Assembly: GCA_963680875.1 (NCBI GenBank)
Contig: OY804585.1
Location: 42,143,414 to 42,207,413 of the forward strand
Direction: 5' to 3'
DNA length: 64,000 bases
DNA from: Bathymodiolus brooksi
Taxonomy: Eukaryota; Mollusca; Bivalvia; Mytilida; Modiolidae
The position numbers and the translations under genes are program-made. This document shows positions 42,257 to 58,039 of this stretch, one piece after another. A model generated the notes under the pieces. It did not search any database and was not told the origin of the DNA. It worked only from the letters and a program-made list of their open reading frames with translations. The stretch's first letter is position 1. Each line of letters begins with the position of its first letter.

Positions 42257-45200
42257 TATTATATATTATCTGTGATAGATAAACTAGATAATAGATAAAC
42301 TTGTTATATTATATATTGTTGTATTGTATAGTATCCGTGATAGGTAAACTAGATAATAGATAAACCTGTTGTATTATATAGTATCTGTGATAGATAAACT
42401 GAATAATAGATAAACTTGTTGTATTATATAGTATCTGTGATAGATAAACTAGATAATAGATAAACTTGTTGTATTATATAGTATATGTGAGAGATAAACT
42501 AGATAATAGATAAACTTGTTGTATTATATGGTATCTGTGATAGATAAACTAGATAATAGATAAACTTGTTATATTATATATTGTTGTATTGTATAGTATC
42601 TGTGATAGATAAACTAGATAATAGATAAATTTGTTGTATTATATAGTATCTGTGATAGATAAACTTGTTGTATTATATAGTATCTGTGATAGATAAACTA
42701 GATAATAAATAAACTTGTTGTATTGTATAGTATCTGTGATAGATAAACTAGATAATAGATAAACTTGTTGTATTATATATTATCTGTGATAGATAAACTA
42801 GATAATAGATAAACTTGTTATATTATATATTGTTGTATTGTATAGTATCTGTGATAGATAAACTAGATAATAGATAAACTTGTTGTATTATATAGTATCT
42901 GTGATAGCTAGACTAGATAATAGATAAACCTGTTATATTATATAGTATCTGTGATAGATAAACTAGATAATAGATAAACTTGTTGTATTATATATTATCT
43001 GTGATAGATAAACTAGATAATAGATAAACTTGTTATATTATATATTGTTGTATTGTATAGTATCCGTGATAGGTAAACTAGATAATAGATAAACCTGTTG
43101 TATTATATAGTATCTGTGATAGATAAACTGAATAATAGATAAACTTGTTGTATTATATAGTATCTGTGATAGATAAACTAGATAATAGATAAACTTGTTG
43201 TATTATATAGTATATGTGAGAGATAAACTTGTTATATTATATATTGTTGTATTGTATAGTATCTGTGATAGATAAACTAGATAATAGATAAATTTGTTGT
43301 ATTATATAGTATCTGTGATAGATAAACTTGTTGTATTATATAGTATCTGTGATAGATAAACTAGATAATAGATAAACTTGTTGTATTGTATAACATCTGT
43401 GATAGATAAACTAGATAATAGATAAACTTGTTGTATTATATAGTATCTGTGATAGATAAACTAGATAATAGATAAACTTGTTATATTATATAGTATATGT
43501 GATAGATAAACTAGATAATAGATAAACCTGCTGTATTATATAGTATCTGTGATAGATAAACTAGATAATAGATAAACTTGTTGTATTATATAGTATCTGT
43601 GATAGATAAATTAGATAATAGATAAACTTGTTATATTATATATTGTTGTATTGTATAGTATCCTTGATAGGTAAACTAGATAATAGATAAACCTGTTGTA
43701 TTATATAGTATCTGTGATAGATAAACTGAATAATAGATAAACTTGTTGTATTATATAGTATCTGTGATAGATAAACTAGATAATAGATAAACTTGTTGTA
43801 TTATATAGTATCTGTGATAGCTAGACTAGATAATAGATAAGCCTGTTATATTATATAGTATCTGTGATAGATAAACTAGATAATAGATAAACTTGTTGTA
43901 TTATATATTATCTGTGATAGATAAACTAGATAATAGATAAACTTGTTATATTATATATTGTTGTATTGTATAGTATCCGTGATAGGTAAACTAGATAATA
44001 GATAAACCTGTTGTATTATATAGTATCTGTGATAGATAAACTGAATAATAGATAAACTTGTTGTATTATATAGTATCTGTGATAGATAAACTAGATAATA
44101 GATAAACTTGTTGTATTATATAGTATATGTGAGAGATAAACTTGTTATATTATATATTGTTGTATTGTATAGTATCTGTGATAGATAAACTAGATAATAG
44201 ATAAATTTGTTGTATTATATAGTATCTGTGATAGATAAACTTGTTGTATTATATAGTATCTGTGATAGATAAACTAGATAATAGATAAACTTGTTGTATT
44301 GTATAGCATCTGTGATAGATAAACTAGATAATAGATAAACTTGTTGTATTATATAGTATCTGTGATAGAAAAACTAGATAATAGATAAACTTGTTATATT
44401 ATATAGTATATGTGATAGATAAACTAGATAATAGATAAAGTTGTTGTATTGTATAGTATCTGTGATAGATAAACTAGATAATAGATAAACCTGCTGTATT
44501 ATATAGTATCTGTGATAGATAAACTAGATAATAGATAAACTTGTTGTATTATATAGTATCTGTGATAGATAAACTAGATAATAGATAAACTTGTTGTACT
44601 ATATAGTATCTGTGATAGATAAACTAGATAATAGATAATCTTGTTGTATTATATAGTATCTGTGATAGATAAACTAGATAATAGACAAACTTGTTGTATT
44701 ATTTAGTATCTGTGATAGATAAACTAGATAACAGATAAACTTGTTGTATTATATAGTATCTGTGATAGATAAACTAGATAATAGATAAACTTGTTGTATT
44801 ATATAGTATATGTGAGAGATAAACTAGATAATAGATAAACTTGTTGTATTATATGGTATCTGTGATAGATAAACTAGATAATAGATAAACTTGTTGAATT
44901 ATATAGTATCTGTGATAGATAAACTTGTTATATTATATATTGTTGTATTGTATAGTATCTGTGATAGATAAACTAGATAATAGATAAACCTGTTGTATTA
45001 TATAGTATCTGTGATAGATAAACTGAATAATAGATAAACTTGTTGTATTATATAGTATCTGTGATAGATAAACTAGATAATAGATAAACTTGTTGTATTA
45101 TATAGTATATGTGAGAGATAAACTAGATAATAGATAAACTTGTTGTATTATATGGTATCTGTGATAGATAAACTAGATAATAGATAAACTTGTTGAATTA

Positions 45201-46041
45201 TATAGTATCTGTGATAGATAAACTTGTTATATTATATATTGTTGTATTGTATAGTATCTGTGATAGATAAACTAGATAATAGATAAATTTGTTGTATTAT
45301 ATAGTATCTGTGATAGATAAACTTGTTGTATTATATAGTATCTGTGATAGATAAACTAGATAATAAATAAACTTGTTGTATTGTATAGTATCTGTGATAG
45401 ATAAACTAGATAATAGATAAACTTGTTGTATTATATATTATCTGTGATAGATAAACTAGATAATAGATAAACTTGTTATATTATATATTGTTGTATTGTA
45501 TAGTATCTGTGATAGATAAACTAGATAATAGATAAACTTGTTGTATTATATAGTATCTGTGATAGCTAGACTAGATAATAGATAAACCTGTTATATTATA
45601 TAGTATCTGTGATAGATAAACTAGATAATAGATAAACTTGTTGTATTATATATTATCTGTGATAGATAAACTAGATAATAGATAAACTTGTTATATTATA
45701 TATTGTTGTATTGTATAGTATCCGTGATAGGTAAACTAGATAATAGATAAACCTGTTGTATTATATAGTATCTGTGATAGATAAACTGAATAATAGATAA
45801 ACTTGTTGTATTATATAGTATCTGTGATAGATAAACTAGATAATAGATAAACTTGTTGTATTATATAGTATATGTGAGAGATAAACTAGATAATAGATAA
45901 ACTTGTTGTATTATATGGTATCTGTGATAGATAAACTAGATAATAGATAAACTTGTTGAATTATATAGTATCTGTGATAGATAAACTGAATAATAGATAA
46001 ACTTTTGTATCATATAGTATCTGTGATAGATAAACTAGATA
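40129..46041 (+). repeat. 5,913-bp HOR, copy 1
   Basis: This large unit contains most of one 3-kb HOR plus about 3.8 kb of mixed cassettes. Markers at offset 5,913: GTATTTATATGG (40659 with 46572), GCAAG (42227 with 48140), TATGG (42528 with 48441), TAACATC (43393 with 49306), CCTTGATAGG (43663 with 49576), AAGCCTG (43841 with 49754), TAGAAAAAC (44366 with 50279) and AACAGAT (44731 with 50644). Several of those markers also occur in the 4,736-bp HOR, but with other spacings, so the two HORs are reassortments of common blocks. Confidence 0.9.
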
Positions 46042-49000
46042 ATAGATAAACTTGTTGTATTATATAGTATCTGTGATAGATAAACTAGATAATAGATAAA
46101 CTTGTTGTATTATATAGTATCTGTGATAGATAAACTAGATAATAGATAAACTTGTTATATTATATAGTATATGTGATAGATAAACTAGATAATAGATAAA
46201 GTTGTTGTATTGTATAGTATCTGTGATAGATAAACTAGATAATAGATAAACCTGCTGTATTATATAGTATCTGTGATAGATAAACTAGATAATAGATAAA
46301 CTTGTTGTATTATATAGTATCTGTGATAGATAAACTAGATAATAGATAAACTTGTTATATTATATATTGTTGTATTGTATAGTATCCGTGATAGGTAAAC
46401 TAGATAATAGATAAACCTGTTGTATTATATAGTATCTGTGATAGATAAACTGAATAATAGATAAACTTGTTGTATTATATAGTATCTGTGATAGATAAAC
46501 TAGATAATAGATAAACTTGTTGTATTATATAGTATATGTGAGAGATAAACTAGATAATAGATAAACTTGTTGTATTTATATGGTATCTGTGATAGATAAA
46601 CTAGATAATAGATAAACTTGTTGAATTATATAGTATCTGTGATAGATAAACTTGTTATATTATATATTGTTGTATTGTATAGTATCTGTGATAGATAAAC
46701 TAGATAATAGATAAATTTGTTGTATTATATAGTATCTGTGATAGATAAACTTGTTGTATTATATAGTATCTGTGATAGATAAACTAGATAATAGATAAAC
46801 TTGTTGTATTGTATAGTATCTGTGATAGATAAACTAGATAATAGATAAACTTGTTGTATTATATATTATCTGTGATAGATAAACTAGATAATAGATAAAC
46901 TTGTTATATTATATATTGTTGTATTGTATAGTATCCGTGATAGGTAAACTAGATAATAGATAAACCTGTTGTATTATATAGTATCTGTGATAGATAAACT
47001 GAATAATAGATAAACTTGTTGTATTATATAGTATCTGTGATAGATAAACTAGATAATAGATAAACTTGTTGTATTATATAGTATCTGTGATAGCTAGACT
47101 AGATAATAGATAAACCTGTTATATTATATAGTATCTGTGATAGATAAACTAGATAATAGATAAACTTGTTGTATTATATATTATCTGTGATAGATAAACT
47201 AGATAATAGATAAACTTGTTATATTATATATTGTTGTATTGTATAGTATCCGTGATAGGTAAACTAGATAATAGATAAACCTGTTGTATTATATAGTATC
47301 TGTGATAGATAAACTGAATAATAGATAAACTTGTTGTATTATATAGTATCTGTGATAGATAAACTAGATAATAGATAAACTTGTTGTATTATATAGTATA
47401 TGTGAGAGATAAACTTGTTATATTATATATTGTTGTATTGTATAGTATCTGTGATAGATAAACTAGATAATAGATAAATTTGTTGTATTATATAGTATCT
47501 GTGATAGATAAACTTGTTGTATTATATAGTATCTGTGATAGATAAACTAGATAATAGATAAACTTGTTGTATTGTATAGCATCTGTGATAGATAAACTAG
47601 ATAATAGATAAACTTGTTGTATTATATAGTATCTGTGATAGATAAACTAGATAATAGATAAACTTGTTATATTATATAGTATATGTGATAGATAAACTAG
47701 ATAATAGATAAAGTTGTTGTATTGTATAGTATCTGTGATAGATAAACTAGATAATAGATAAACCTGCTGTATTATATAGTATCTGTGATAGATAAACTAG
47801 ATAATAGATAAACTTGTTGTATTATATAGTATCTGTGATAGATAAACTAGATAATAGATAAACTTGTTGTACTATATAGTATCTGTGATAGATAAACTAG
47901 ATAATAGATAATCTTGTTGTATTATATAGTATCTGTGATAGATAAACTAGATAATAGACAAACTTGTTGTATTATTTAGTATCTGTGATAGATAAACTAG
48001 ATAATAGATAAACTTGTTGTATTATATAGTATCTGTGATAGATAAACTAGATAATAGATAAACTTGTTGTACTATATAGTATTTGTGATAGATAAACTAG
48101 ATAATAGATAAACTTGTTGTATTATATAGTATCTGTGATAGCAAGACTAGATAATAGATAAACCTGTTATATTATATATTATCTGTGATAGATAAACTAG
48201 ATAATAGATAAACTTGTTATATTATATATTGTTGTATTGTATAGTATCCGTGATAGGTAAACTAGATAATAGATAAACCTGTTGTATTATATAGTATCTG
48301 TGATAGATAAACTGAATAATAGATAAACTTGTTGTATTATATAGTATCTGTGATAGATAAACTAGATAATAGATAAACTTGTTGTATTATATAGTATATG
48401 TGAGAGATAAACTAGATAATAGATAAACTTGTTGTATTATATGGTATCTGTGATAGATAAACTAGATAATAGATAAACTTGTTATATTATATATTGTTGT
48501 ATTGTATAGTATCTGTGATAGATAAACTAGATAATAGATAAATTTGTTGTATTATATAGTATCTGTGATAGATAAACTTGTTGTATTATATAGTATCTGT
48601 GATAGATAAACTAGATAATAAATAAACTTGTTGTATTGTATAGTATCTGTGATAGATAAACTAGATAATAGATAAACTTGTTGTATTATATATTATCTGT
48701 GATAGATAAACTAGATAATAGATAAACTTGTTATATTATATATTGTTGTATTGTATAGTATCTGTGATAGATAAACTAGATAATAGATAAACTTGTTGTA
48801 TTATATAGTATCTGTGATAGCTAGACTAGATAATAGATAAACCTGTTATATTATATAGTATCTGTGATAGATAAACTAGATAATAGATAAACTTGTTGTA
48901 TTATATATTATCTGTGATAGATAAACTAGATAATAGATAAACTTGTTATATTATATATTGTTGTATTGTATAGTATCCGTGATAGGTAAACTAGATAATA

Positions 49001-51855
49001 GATAAACCTGTTGTATTATATAGTATCTGTGATAGATAAACTGAATAATAGATAAACTTGTTGTATTATATAGTATCTGTGATAGATAAACTAGATAATA
49101 GATAAACTTGTTGTATTATATAGTATATGTGAGAGATAAACTTGTTATATTATATATTGTTGTATTGTATAGTATCTGTGATAGATAAACTAGATAATAG
49201 ATAAATTTGTTGTATTATATAGTATCTGTGATAGATAAACTTGTTGTATTATATAGTATCTGTGATAGATAAACTAGATAATAGATAAACTTGTTGTATT
49301 GTATAACATCTGTGATAGATAAACTAGATAATAGATAAACTTGTTGTATTATATAGTATCTGTGATAGATAAACTAGATAATAGATAAACTTGTTATATT
49401 ATATAGTATATGTGATAGATAAACTAGATAATAGATAAACCTGCTGTATTATATAGTATCTGTGATAGATAAACTAGATAATAGATAAACTTGTTGTATT
49501 ATATAGTATCTGTGATAGATAAATTAGATAATAGATAAACTTGTTATATTATATATTGTTGTATTGTATAGTATCCTTGATAGGTAAACTAGATAATAGA
49601 TAAACCTGTTGTATTATATAGTATCTGTGATAGATAAACTGAATAATAGATAAACTTGTTGTATTATATAGTATCTGTGATAGATAAACTAGATAATAGA
49701 TAAACTTGTTGTATTATATAGTATCTGTGATAGCTAGACTAGATAATAGATAAGCCTGTTATATTATATAGTATCTGTGATAGATAAACTAGATAATAGA
49801 TAAACTTGTTGTATTATATATTATCTGTGATAGATAAACTAGATAATAGATAAACTTGTTATATTATATATTGTTGTATTGTATAGTATCCGTGATAGGT
49901 AAACTAGATAATAGATAAACCTGTTGTATTATATAGTATCTGTGATAGATAAACTGAATAATAGATAAACTTGTTGTATTATATAGTATCTGTGATAGAT
50001 AAACTAGATAATAGATAAACTTGTTGTATTATATAGTATATGTGAGAGATAAACTTGTTATATTATATATTGTTGTATTGTATAGTATCTGTGATAGATA
50101 AACTAGATAATAGATAAATTTGTTGTATTATATAGTATCTGTGATAGATAAACTTGTTGTATTATATAGTATCTGTGATAGATAAACTAGATAATAGATA
50201 AACTTGTTGTATTGTATAGCATCTGTGATAGATAAACTAGATAATAGATAAACTTGTTGTATTATATAGTATCTGTGATAGAAAAACTAGATAATAGATA
50301 AACTTGTTATATTATATAGTATATGTGATAGATAAACTAGATAATAGATAAAGTTGTTGTATTGTATAGTATCTGTGATAGATAAACTAGATAATAGATA
50401 AACCTGCTGTATTATATAGTATCTGTGATAGATAAACTAGATAATAGATAAACTTGTTGTATTATATAGTATCTGTGATAGATAAACTAGATAATAGATA
50501 AACTTGTTGTACTATATAGTATCTGTGATAGATAAACTAGATAATAGATAATCTTGTTGTATTATATAGTATCTGTGATAGATAAACTAGATAATAGACA
50601 AACTTGTTGTATTATTTAGTATCTGTGATAGATAAACTAGATAACAGATAAACTTGTTGTATTATATAGTATCTGTGATAGATAAACTAGATAATAGATA
50701 AACTTGTTGTATTATATAGTATATGTGAGAGATAAACTAGATAATAGATAAACTTGTTGTATTATATGGTATCTGTGATAGATAAACTAGATAATAGATA
50801 AACTTGTTGAATTATATAGTATCTGTGATAGATAAACTTGTTATATTATATATTGTTGTATTGTATAGTATCTGTGATAGATAAACTAGATAATAGATAA
50901 ACCTGTTGTATTATATAGTATCTGTGATAGATAAACTGAATAATAGATAAACTTGTTGTATTATATAGTATCTGTGATAGATAAACTAGATAATAGATAA
51001 ACTTGTTGTATTATATAGTATATGTGAGAGATAAACTAGATAATAGATAAACTTGTTGTATTATATGGTATCTGTGATAGATAAACTAGATAATAGATAA
51101 ATTTGTTGTATTATATAGTATCTGTGATAGATAAACTTGTTGTATTATATAGTATCTGTGATAGATAAACTAGATAATAAATAAACTTGTTGTATTGTAT
51201 AGTATCTGTGATAGATAAACTAGATAATAGATAAACTTGTTGTATTATATATTATCTGTGATAGATAAACTAGATAATAGATAAACTTGTTATATTATAT
51301 ATTGTTGTATTGTATAGTATCTGTGATAGATAAACTAGATAATAGATAAACTTGTTGTATTATATAGTATCTGTGATAGCTAGACTAGATAATAGATAAA
51401 CCTGTTATATTATATAGTATCTGTGATAGATAAACTAGATAATAGATAAACTTGTTGTATTATATATTATCTGTGATAGATAAACTAGATAATAGATAAA
51501 CTTGTTATATTATATATTGTTGTATTGTATAGTATCCGTGATAGGTAAACTAGATAATAGATAAACCTGTTGTATTATATAGTATCTGTGATAGATAAAC
51601 TGAATAATAGATAAACTTGTTGTATTATATAGTATCTGTGATAGATAAACTAGATAATAGATAAACTTGTTGTATTATATAGTATATGTGAGAGATAAAC
51701 TAGATAATAGATAAACTTGTTGTATTATATGGTATCTGTGATAGATAAACTAGATAATAGATAAACTTGTTGAATTATATAGTATCTGTGATAGATAAAC
51801 TGAATAATAGATAAACTTTTGTATCATATAGTATCTGTGATAGATAAACTAGATA
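46042..51855 (+). repeat. 5,913-bp HOR, copy 2, with a 99-bp deletion
   Basis: Matches 40129-46041. The offset is 5,913 up to about 51100 and 5,814 after it, because 99 bp (the FG tail plus the 49-bp H) are missing here. After the gap, ACTTTTGTATCATA recurs (46001 with 51815). Base differences noticed are A at 40881 against G at 46794 and G at 40605 against T at 46518. No third copy follows: past 51908 the sequence changes to GATAATAAATAAAC. Confidence 0.89.
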
Positions 51856-52333
51856 ATAGATAAACTTGTTGTATTATATAGTATCTGTGATAGATAAACT
51901 AGATAATAAATAAACTTGTTGTATTGTATAGTATCTGTGATAGATAAACTAGATAATAGATAAACTTGTTGTATTATATATTATCTGTGATAGATAAACT
52001 AGATAATAGATAAACTTGTTATATTATATATTGTTGTATTGTATAGTATCTGTGATAGATAAACTAGATAATAGATAAACTTGTTGTATTATATAGTATC
52101 TGTGATAGCTAGACTAGATAATAGATAAACCTGTTATATTATATAGTATCTGTGATAGATAAACTAGATAATAGATAAACTTGTTGTATTATATATTATC
52201 TGTGATAGATAAACTAGATAATAGATAAACTTGTTATATTATATATTGTTGTATTGTATAGTATCCGTGATAGGTAAACTAGATAATAGATAAACCTGTT
52301 GTATTATATAGTATCTGTGATAGATAAACTGAA

Positions 52334-53918
52334 TAATAGATAAACTTGTTGTATTATATAGTATCTGTGATAGATAAACTAGATAATAGATAAACTTGTT
52401 GTATTATATAGTATATGTGAGAGATAAACTTGTTATATTATATATTGTTGTATTGTATAGTATCTGTGATAGATAAACTAGATAATAGATAAATTTGTTG
52501 TATTATATAGTATCTGTGATAGATAAACTTGTTGTATTATATAGTATCTGTGATAGATAAACTAGATAATAGATAAACTTGTTGTATTGTATAGCATCTG
52601 TGATAGATAAACTAGATAATAGATAAACTTGTTGTATTATATAGTATCTGTGATAGATAAACTAGATAATAGATAAACTTGTTAAATTATATAGTATATG
52701 TGATAGATAAACTAGATAATAGATAAAGTTGTTGTATTGTATAGTATCTGTGATAGATAAACTAGATAATAGATAAACCTGCTGTATTATATAGTATCTG
52801 TGATAGATAAACTAGATAAAAGATAAACTTGTTGTATTATATAATATCTGTGATAGATAAACTAGATAATAGATAAACTTGTTATATTATATATTGTTGT
52901 ATTGTATAGTATCCGTGATAGGTAAACTAGATAATAGATAAACCTGTTGTATTATATAGTATCTGTGATAGATAAACTGAATAATAGATAAACTTGTTGT
53001 ATTATATAGTATCTGTGATAGATAAACTAGATAATAGATAAACTTGTTGTATTTTAGAGTATATGTGAGAGATAAACTAGATAATAGATAAACTTGTTGT
53101 ATTATATGGTATCTGTGATAGATAAACTAGATAATAGATAAACTTGTTGAATTATATAGTATCTGTGATAGATAAACTTGTTATATTATATATTGTTGTA
53201 TTGTATAGTATCTGTGATAGATAAACTAGATAATAGATAAATTTGTTGTATTATATAGTATCTGTGATAGATAAACTTGTTGTATTATATAGTATCTGTG
53301 ATAGATAAACTAGATAATAAATAAACTTGTTGTATTGTATAGTATCTGTGATAGATAAACTAGATAATAGATAAACTTGATGTATTATATATTATCTGTG
53401 ATAGATAAACTAGATAATAGATAAACTTGTTATATTATATATTGTTGTATTGTATAGTATCCGTGATAGGTAAACTAGATAATAGATAAACCTGTTGTAT
53501 TATATAGTATCTGTGATAGATAAACTGAATAATAGATAAACTTGTTGTATTATATAGTATCTGTGATAGATAAACTAGATAATAGATAAACTTGTTGTAT
53601 TATATAGTATCTGTGATAGCTAGACTAGATAATAGATAAACCTGTTATATTATATAGTATCTGTGATAGATAAACTAGATAATAGATAAACTTGTTGTAT
53701 TATATATTATCTGTGATAGATAAACTAGATAATAGATAAACTTGTTATATTATATATTGTTGTATTGTATAGTATCCGTGATAGGTAAACTAGATAATAG
53801 ATAAACCTGTTGTATTATATAGTATCTGTGATAGATAAACTGAATAATAGATAAACTTGTTGTATTATATAGTATCTGTGATAGATAAACTAGATAATAG
53901 ATAAACTTGTTGTATTAT
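52334..53918 (+). repeat. Displaced copy of 32222-33806
   Basis: About 1.59 kb matches 32222-33806 at a constant offset of 20,112. Markers are TAAATTATA (32571 with 52683), ATAATATCTG (A at 32732 with 52844) and GTATTTTA (32937 with 53049). Private changes here are GATAAAAGATAAAC near 52817, TTTTAGAGT near 53053 and CTTGATGTATT near 53377. The 32732 variant distinguishes 4,736-bp copy 2 from copy 1, so the source was copy 2 or its descendant rather than copy 1. Confidence 0.83.
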
Positions 53919-54300
53919 ATAGTATATGTGAGAGATAAACTTGTTATATTATATATTGTTGTATTGTATAGTATCTGTGATAGATAAACTAGATAATAGA
54001 TAAATTTGTTGTATTATATAGTATCTGTGATAGATAAACTTGTTGTATTATATAGTATCTGTGATAGATAAACTAGATAATAGATAAACTTGTTGTATTG
54101 TATAGCATCTGTGATAGATAAATTAGATAATAGATAAACTTGTTGTATTATATAGTATCTGTGATAGATAAACTAGATAATAGATAAACTTGTTATATTA
54201 TATAGTATATGTGATAGATAAACTAGATAATAGATAAAGTTGTTGTATTGTATAGTAACTGTGATAGATAAACTAGATAATAGATAAACCTGCTGTATTA

Positions 54301-55746
54301 TATAGTATCTGTGATAGATAAACTAGATAATAGATAAACTTGTTGTATTATATAGTATCTGTGATAGATAAACTAGATAATAGATAAACTTGTTGTACTA
54401 TATAGTATCTGTGATTGATAAACTAGATAATAGATAATCTTGTTGTATTATATAGTATCTGTGATAGATAAACTAGATAATAGACAAACTTGTTGTATTA
54501 TTTAGTATCTGTGATAGATAAACTAGATAATAGAAAAACTTGTTGTATTATATAGTATCTGTGATAGATAAACTAGATAATAGATAAACTTGTTGTATTA
54601 TATAGTATCTGTGATAGCTAGACTAGATAATAGATAAACCTGTTATATTATATAGTATCTGTGATAGATAAACTAGATAATAGATAAACTTGTTGTATTA
54701 TATATTATCTGTGATAGATAAACTAGATAATAGATAAACTTGTTATATTATATATTGTTGTATTGTATAGTATCCGTGATAGGTAAACTAGATAATAGAT
54801 AAACCTGTTGTATTATATAGTATCTGTGATAGATAAACTGAATAATAGATAAACTTGTTGTATTATATAGTATCTGTGATAGATAAACTAGATAATAGAT
54901 AAACTTGTTGTATTATATAGTATATGTGAGAGATAAACTAGATAATAGATAAACTTGTTGTATTATATGGTATCTGTGATAGATAAACTAGATAATAGAT
55001 AAACTTGTTGAATTATATAGTATCTGTGATAGATAAACTTGTTATATTATATATTGTTGTATTGTATAGTATCTGTGATAGATAAACTAGATAATAGATA
55101 AATTTGTTGTATTATATAGTATCTGTGATAGATAAACTTGTTGTATTATATAGTATCTGTGATAGATAAACTAGATAATAAATAAACTTGTTGTATTGTA
55201 TAGTATCTGTGATAGATAAACTAGATAATAGATAAACTTGTTGTATTATATAGTATCTGTGATAGATAAACTGAATAATAGATAAACTTTTGTATTATAT
55301 AGTATCTGTGATAGATAAACTAGATAATAGATAAACTTGTTGTATTATATAGTATATGTGAGAGATAAACTAGATAATAGATAAACTTGTTGTATTATAT
55401 GGTATCTGTGATAGATAAACTAGATAATAGATAAACTTGTTGAATTATATAGTATCTGTGATAGATAAACTTGTTATATTATATATTGTTGTATTGTATA
55501 GTATCTGTGATAGATAAACTAGATAATAGATAAACTTGTTGTACTATATAGTATCTGTGATAGATAAACTAGATAATAGATAAACTTGTTGTATTATATA
55601 GTATCTGTGATAGCTAGACTAGATAATAGATAAACCTGTTATATTATATAGTATCTGTGATAGATAAACTAGATAATAGATAAACTTGTTGTATTATATA
55701 TTATCTGTGATAGATAAACTAGATAATAGATAAACCTGCTGTATTA
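54301..55746 (+). repeat. Growing HOR, copy 0 (1,446 bp)
   Basis: First unit of a series marked by TGATTGAT in the Q-R junction (GATTG at 54413, 55859, 58152 and 60795). It runs through R, S, C, D, LM-A-B-C-E-FG-H-I-J-K, the 49-bp ACTTTTG form of B (55286), a second E-FG-H, then Q, C, D and LM front. It lacks the AAACCAG change of the later copies and has a private TAGAAAAACT near 54531. Confidence 0.85.
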
Positions 55747-58039
55747 TATAGTATCTGTGATAGATAAACTAGATAATAGATAAACTTGTTGTATTATATA
55801 GTATCTGTGATAGATAAACTAGATAATAGATAAACTTGTTGTACTATATAGTATCTGTGATTGATAAACTAGATAATAGATAATCTTGTTGTATTATATA
55901 GTATCTGTGATAGATAAACTAGATAATAGACAAACTTGTTGTATTATTTAGTATCTGTGATAGATAAACCAGATAATAGATAAACTTGTTGTATTATATA
56001 GTATCTGTGATAGATAAACTAGATAATAGATAAACTTGTTGTATTATATAGTATCTGTGATAGCTAGACTAGATAATAGATAAACCTGTTATATTATATA
56101 GTATCTGTGATAGATAAACTAGATAATAGATAAACTTGTTGTATTATATATTATCTGTGATAGATAAACTAGATAATAGATAAACTTGTTATATTATATA
56201 TTGTTGTATTGTATAGTATCCGTGATAGGTAAACTAGATAATAGATAAACCTGTTGTATTATATAGTATCTGTGATAGATAAACTGAATAATAGATAAAC
56301 TTGTTGTATTATATAGTATCTGTGATAGATAAACTAGATAATAGATAAACTTGTTGTATTATATAGTATATGTGAGAGATAAACTAGATAATAGATAAAC
56401 TTGTTGTATTATATGGTATCTGTGATAGATAAACTAGATAATAGATAAACTTGTTGAATTATATAGTATCTGTGATAGATAAACTTGTTATATTATATAT
56501 TGTTGTATTGTATAGTATCTGTGATAGATAAACTAGATAATAGATAAATTTGTTGTATTATATAGTATCTGTGATAGATAAACTTGTTGTATTATATAGT
56601 ATCTGTGATAGATAAACTAGATAATAAATAAACTTGTTGTATTGTATAGTATCTGTGATAGATAAACTAGATAATAGATAAACTTGTTGTATTATATAGT
56701 ATCTGTGATAGATAAACTGAATAATAGATAAACTTTTGTATTATATAGTATCTGTGATAGATAAACTAGATAATAGATAAACTTGTTGTATTATATAGTA
56801 TATGTGAGAGATAAACTAGATAATAGATAAACTTGTTGTATTATATGGTATCTGTGATAGATAAACTAGATAATAGATAAACTTGTTGAATTATATAGTA
56901 TCTGTGATAGATAAACTTGTTATATTATATATTGTTGTATTGTATAGTATCTGTGATAGATAAACTAGATAATAGATAAACTTGTTGTACTATATAGTAT
57001 CTGTGATAGATAAACTAGATAATAGATAAACTTGTTGTATTATATAGTATCTGTGATAGCTAGACTAGATAATAGATAAACCTGTTATATTATATAGTAT
57101 CTGTGATAGATAAACTAGATAATAGATAAACTTGTTGTATTATATATTATCTGTGATAGATAAACTAGATAATAGATAAACTTGTTATATTATATATTGT
57201 TGTATTGTATAGTATCCGTGATAGGTAAACTAGATAATAGATACACCTGTTGTATTATATAGTATCTGTGATAGATAAACTGAATAATAGATAAGCTTGT
57301 TGTATTATATAGTATCTGTAATAGATAAACTAGATAATAGATAAACTTGTTGTATTATATAGTATATGTGAGAGATAAACTAGATAATAGATAAACTTCT
57401 TTTATTATATGGTATCTGTGATAGATAAACTAGATAATAGATAAACTTGTTGAATTATATAGTATCTGTGATAGATAAACTTGTTATATTATATATTGTT
57501 GTATTGTATAGTATCTGTGATAGATAAACTAGATAATAGATAAATTTGTCGTATTATATAGTATCTGTGATAGATAAACTTGTTGTATTATATAGTATCT
57601 GTGATAGATAAACTAGATAATAAATAAACTTGTTGTATTGTATAGTATCTGTGATAGATAAACTAGATAATAGATAAACTTGTTGTATTATATAGTATCT
57701 GTGATAGATAAACTGAATAATAGATAAACTTGTTGTATTATATAGTATCTGTGATAGATAACCTAGATAATAGATAAACTTGTTGTATTATATAGTATAT
57801 GTGAGAGATAAATTAGATAATAGATAAACTTATTGTATTATATGGTATCTGTGATAGATAAACTAGATAATAGATAAACTTGTTGAATTATATAGTATCT
57901 GTGATAGATAAACTTGTTATATTATATATTGTTGTATTGTATAGTATCTGTGATAGATAAACTAGATAATAGATAAACTTGTTATATTGTATAGTATCTG
58001 TGATAGATAAACTAGATAATAGATAAAGTTGTTGTATTG
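55747..58039 (+). repeat. Growing HOR, copy 1 (2,293 bp)
   Basis: Carries the content of copy 0 plus about 847 bp more, which is a second pass through LM-A-B-C-E-FG-H-I-J-K with its own changes: GATACACC (57243), AAGCTTG (near 57294), CTGTAATAG (near 57318), CTTCTTTTATT (near 57397), GTCG (57548), GATAACCTAG (near 57759) and GAGAGATAAATTAG (near 57802). AAACCAG arises here (C at 55969). Confidence 0.86.
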
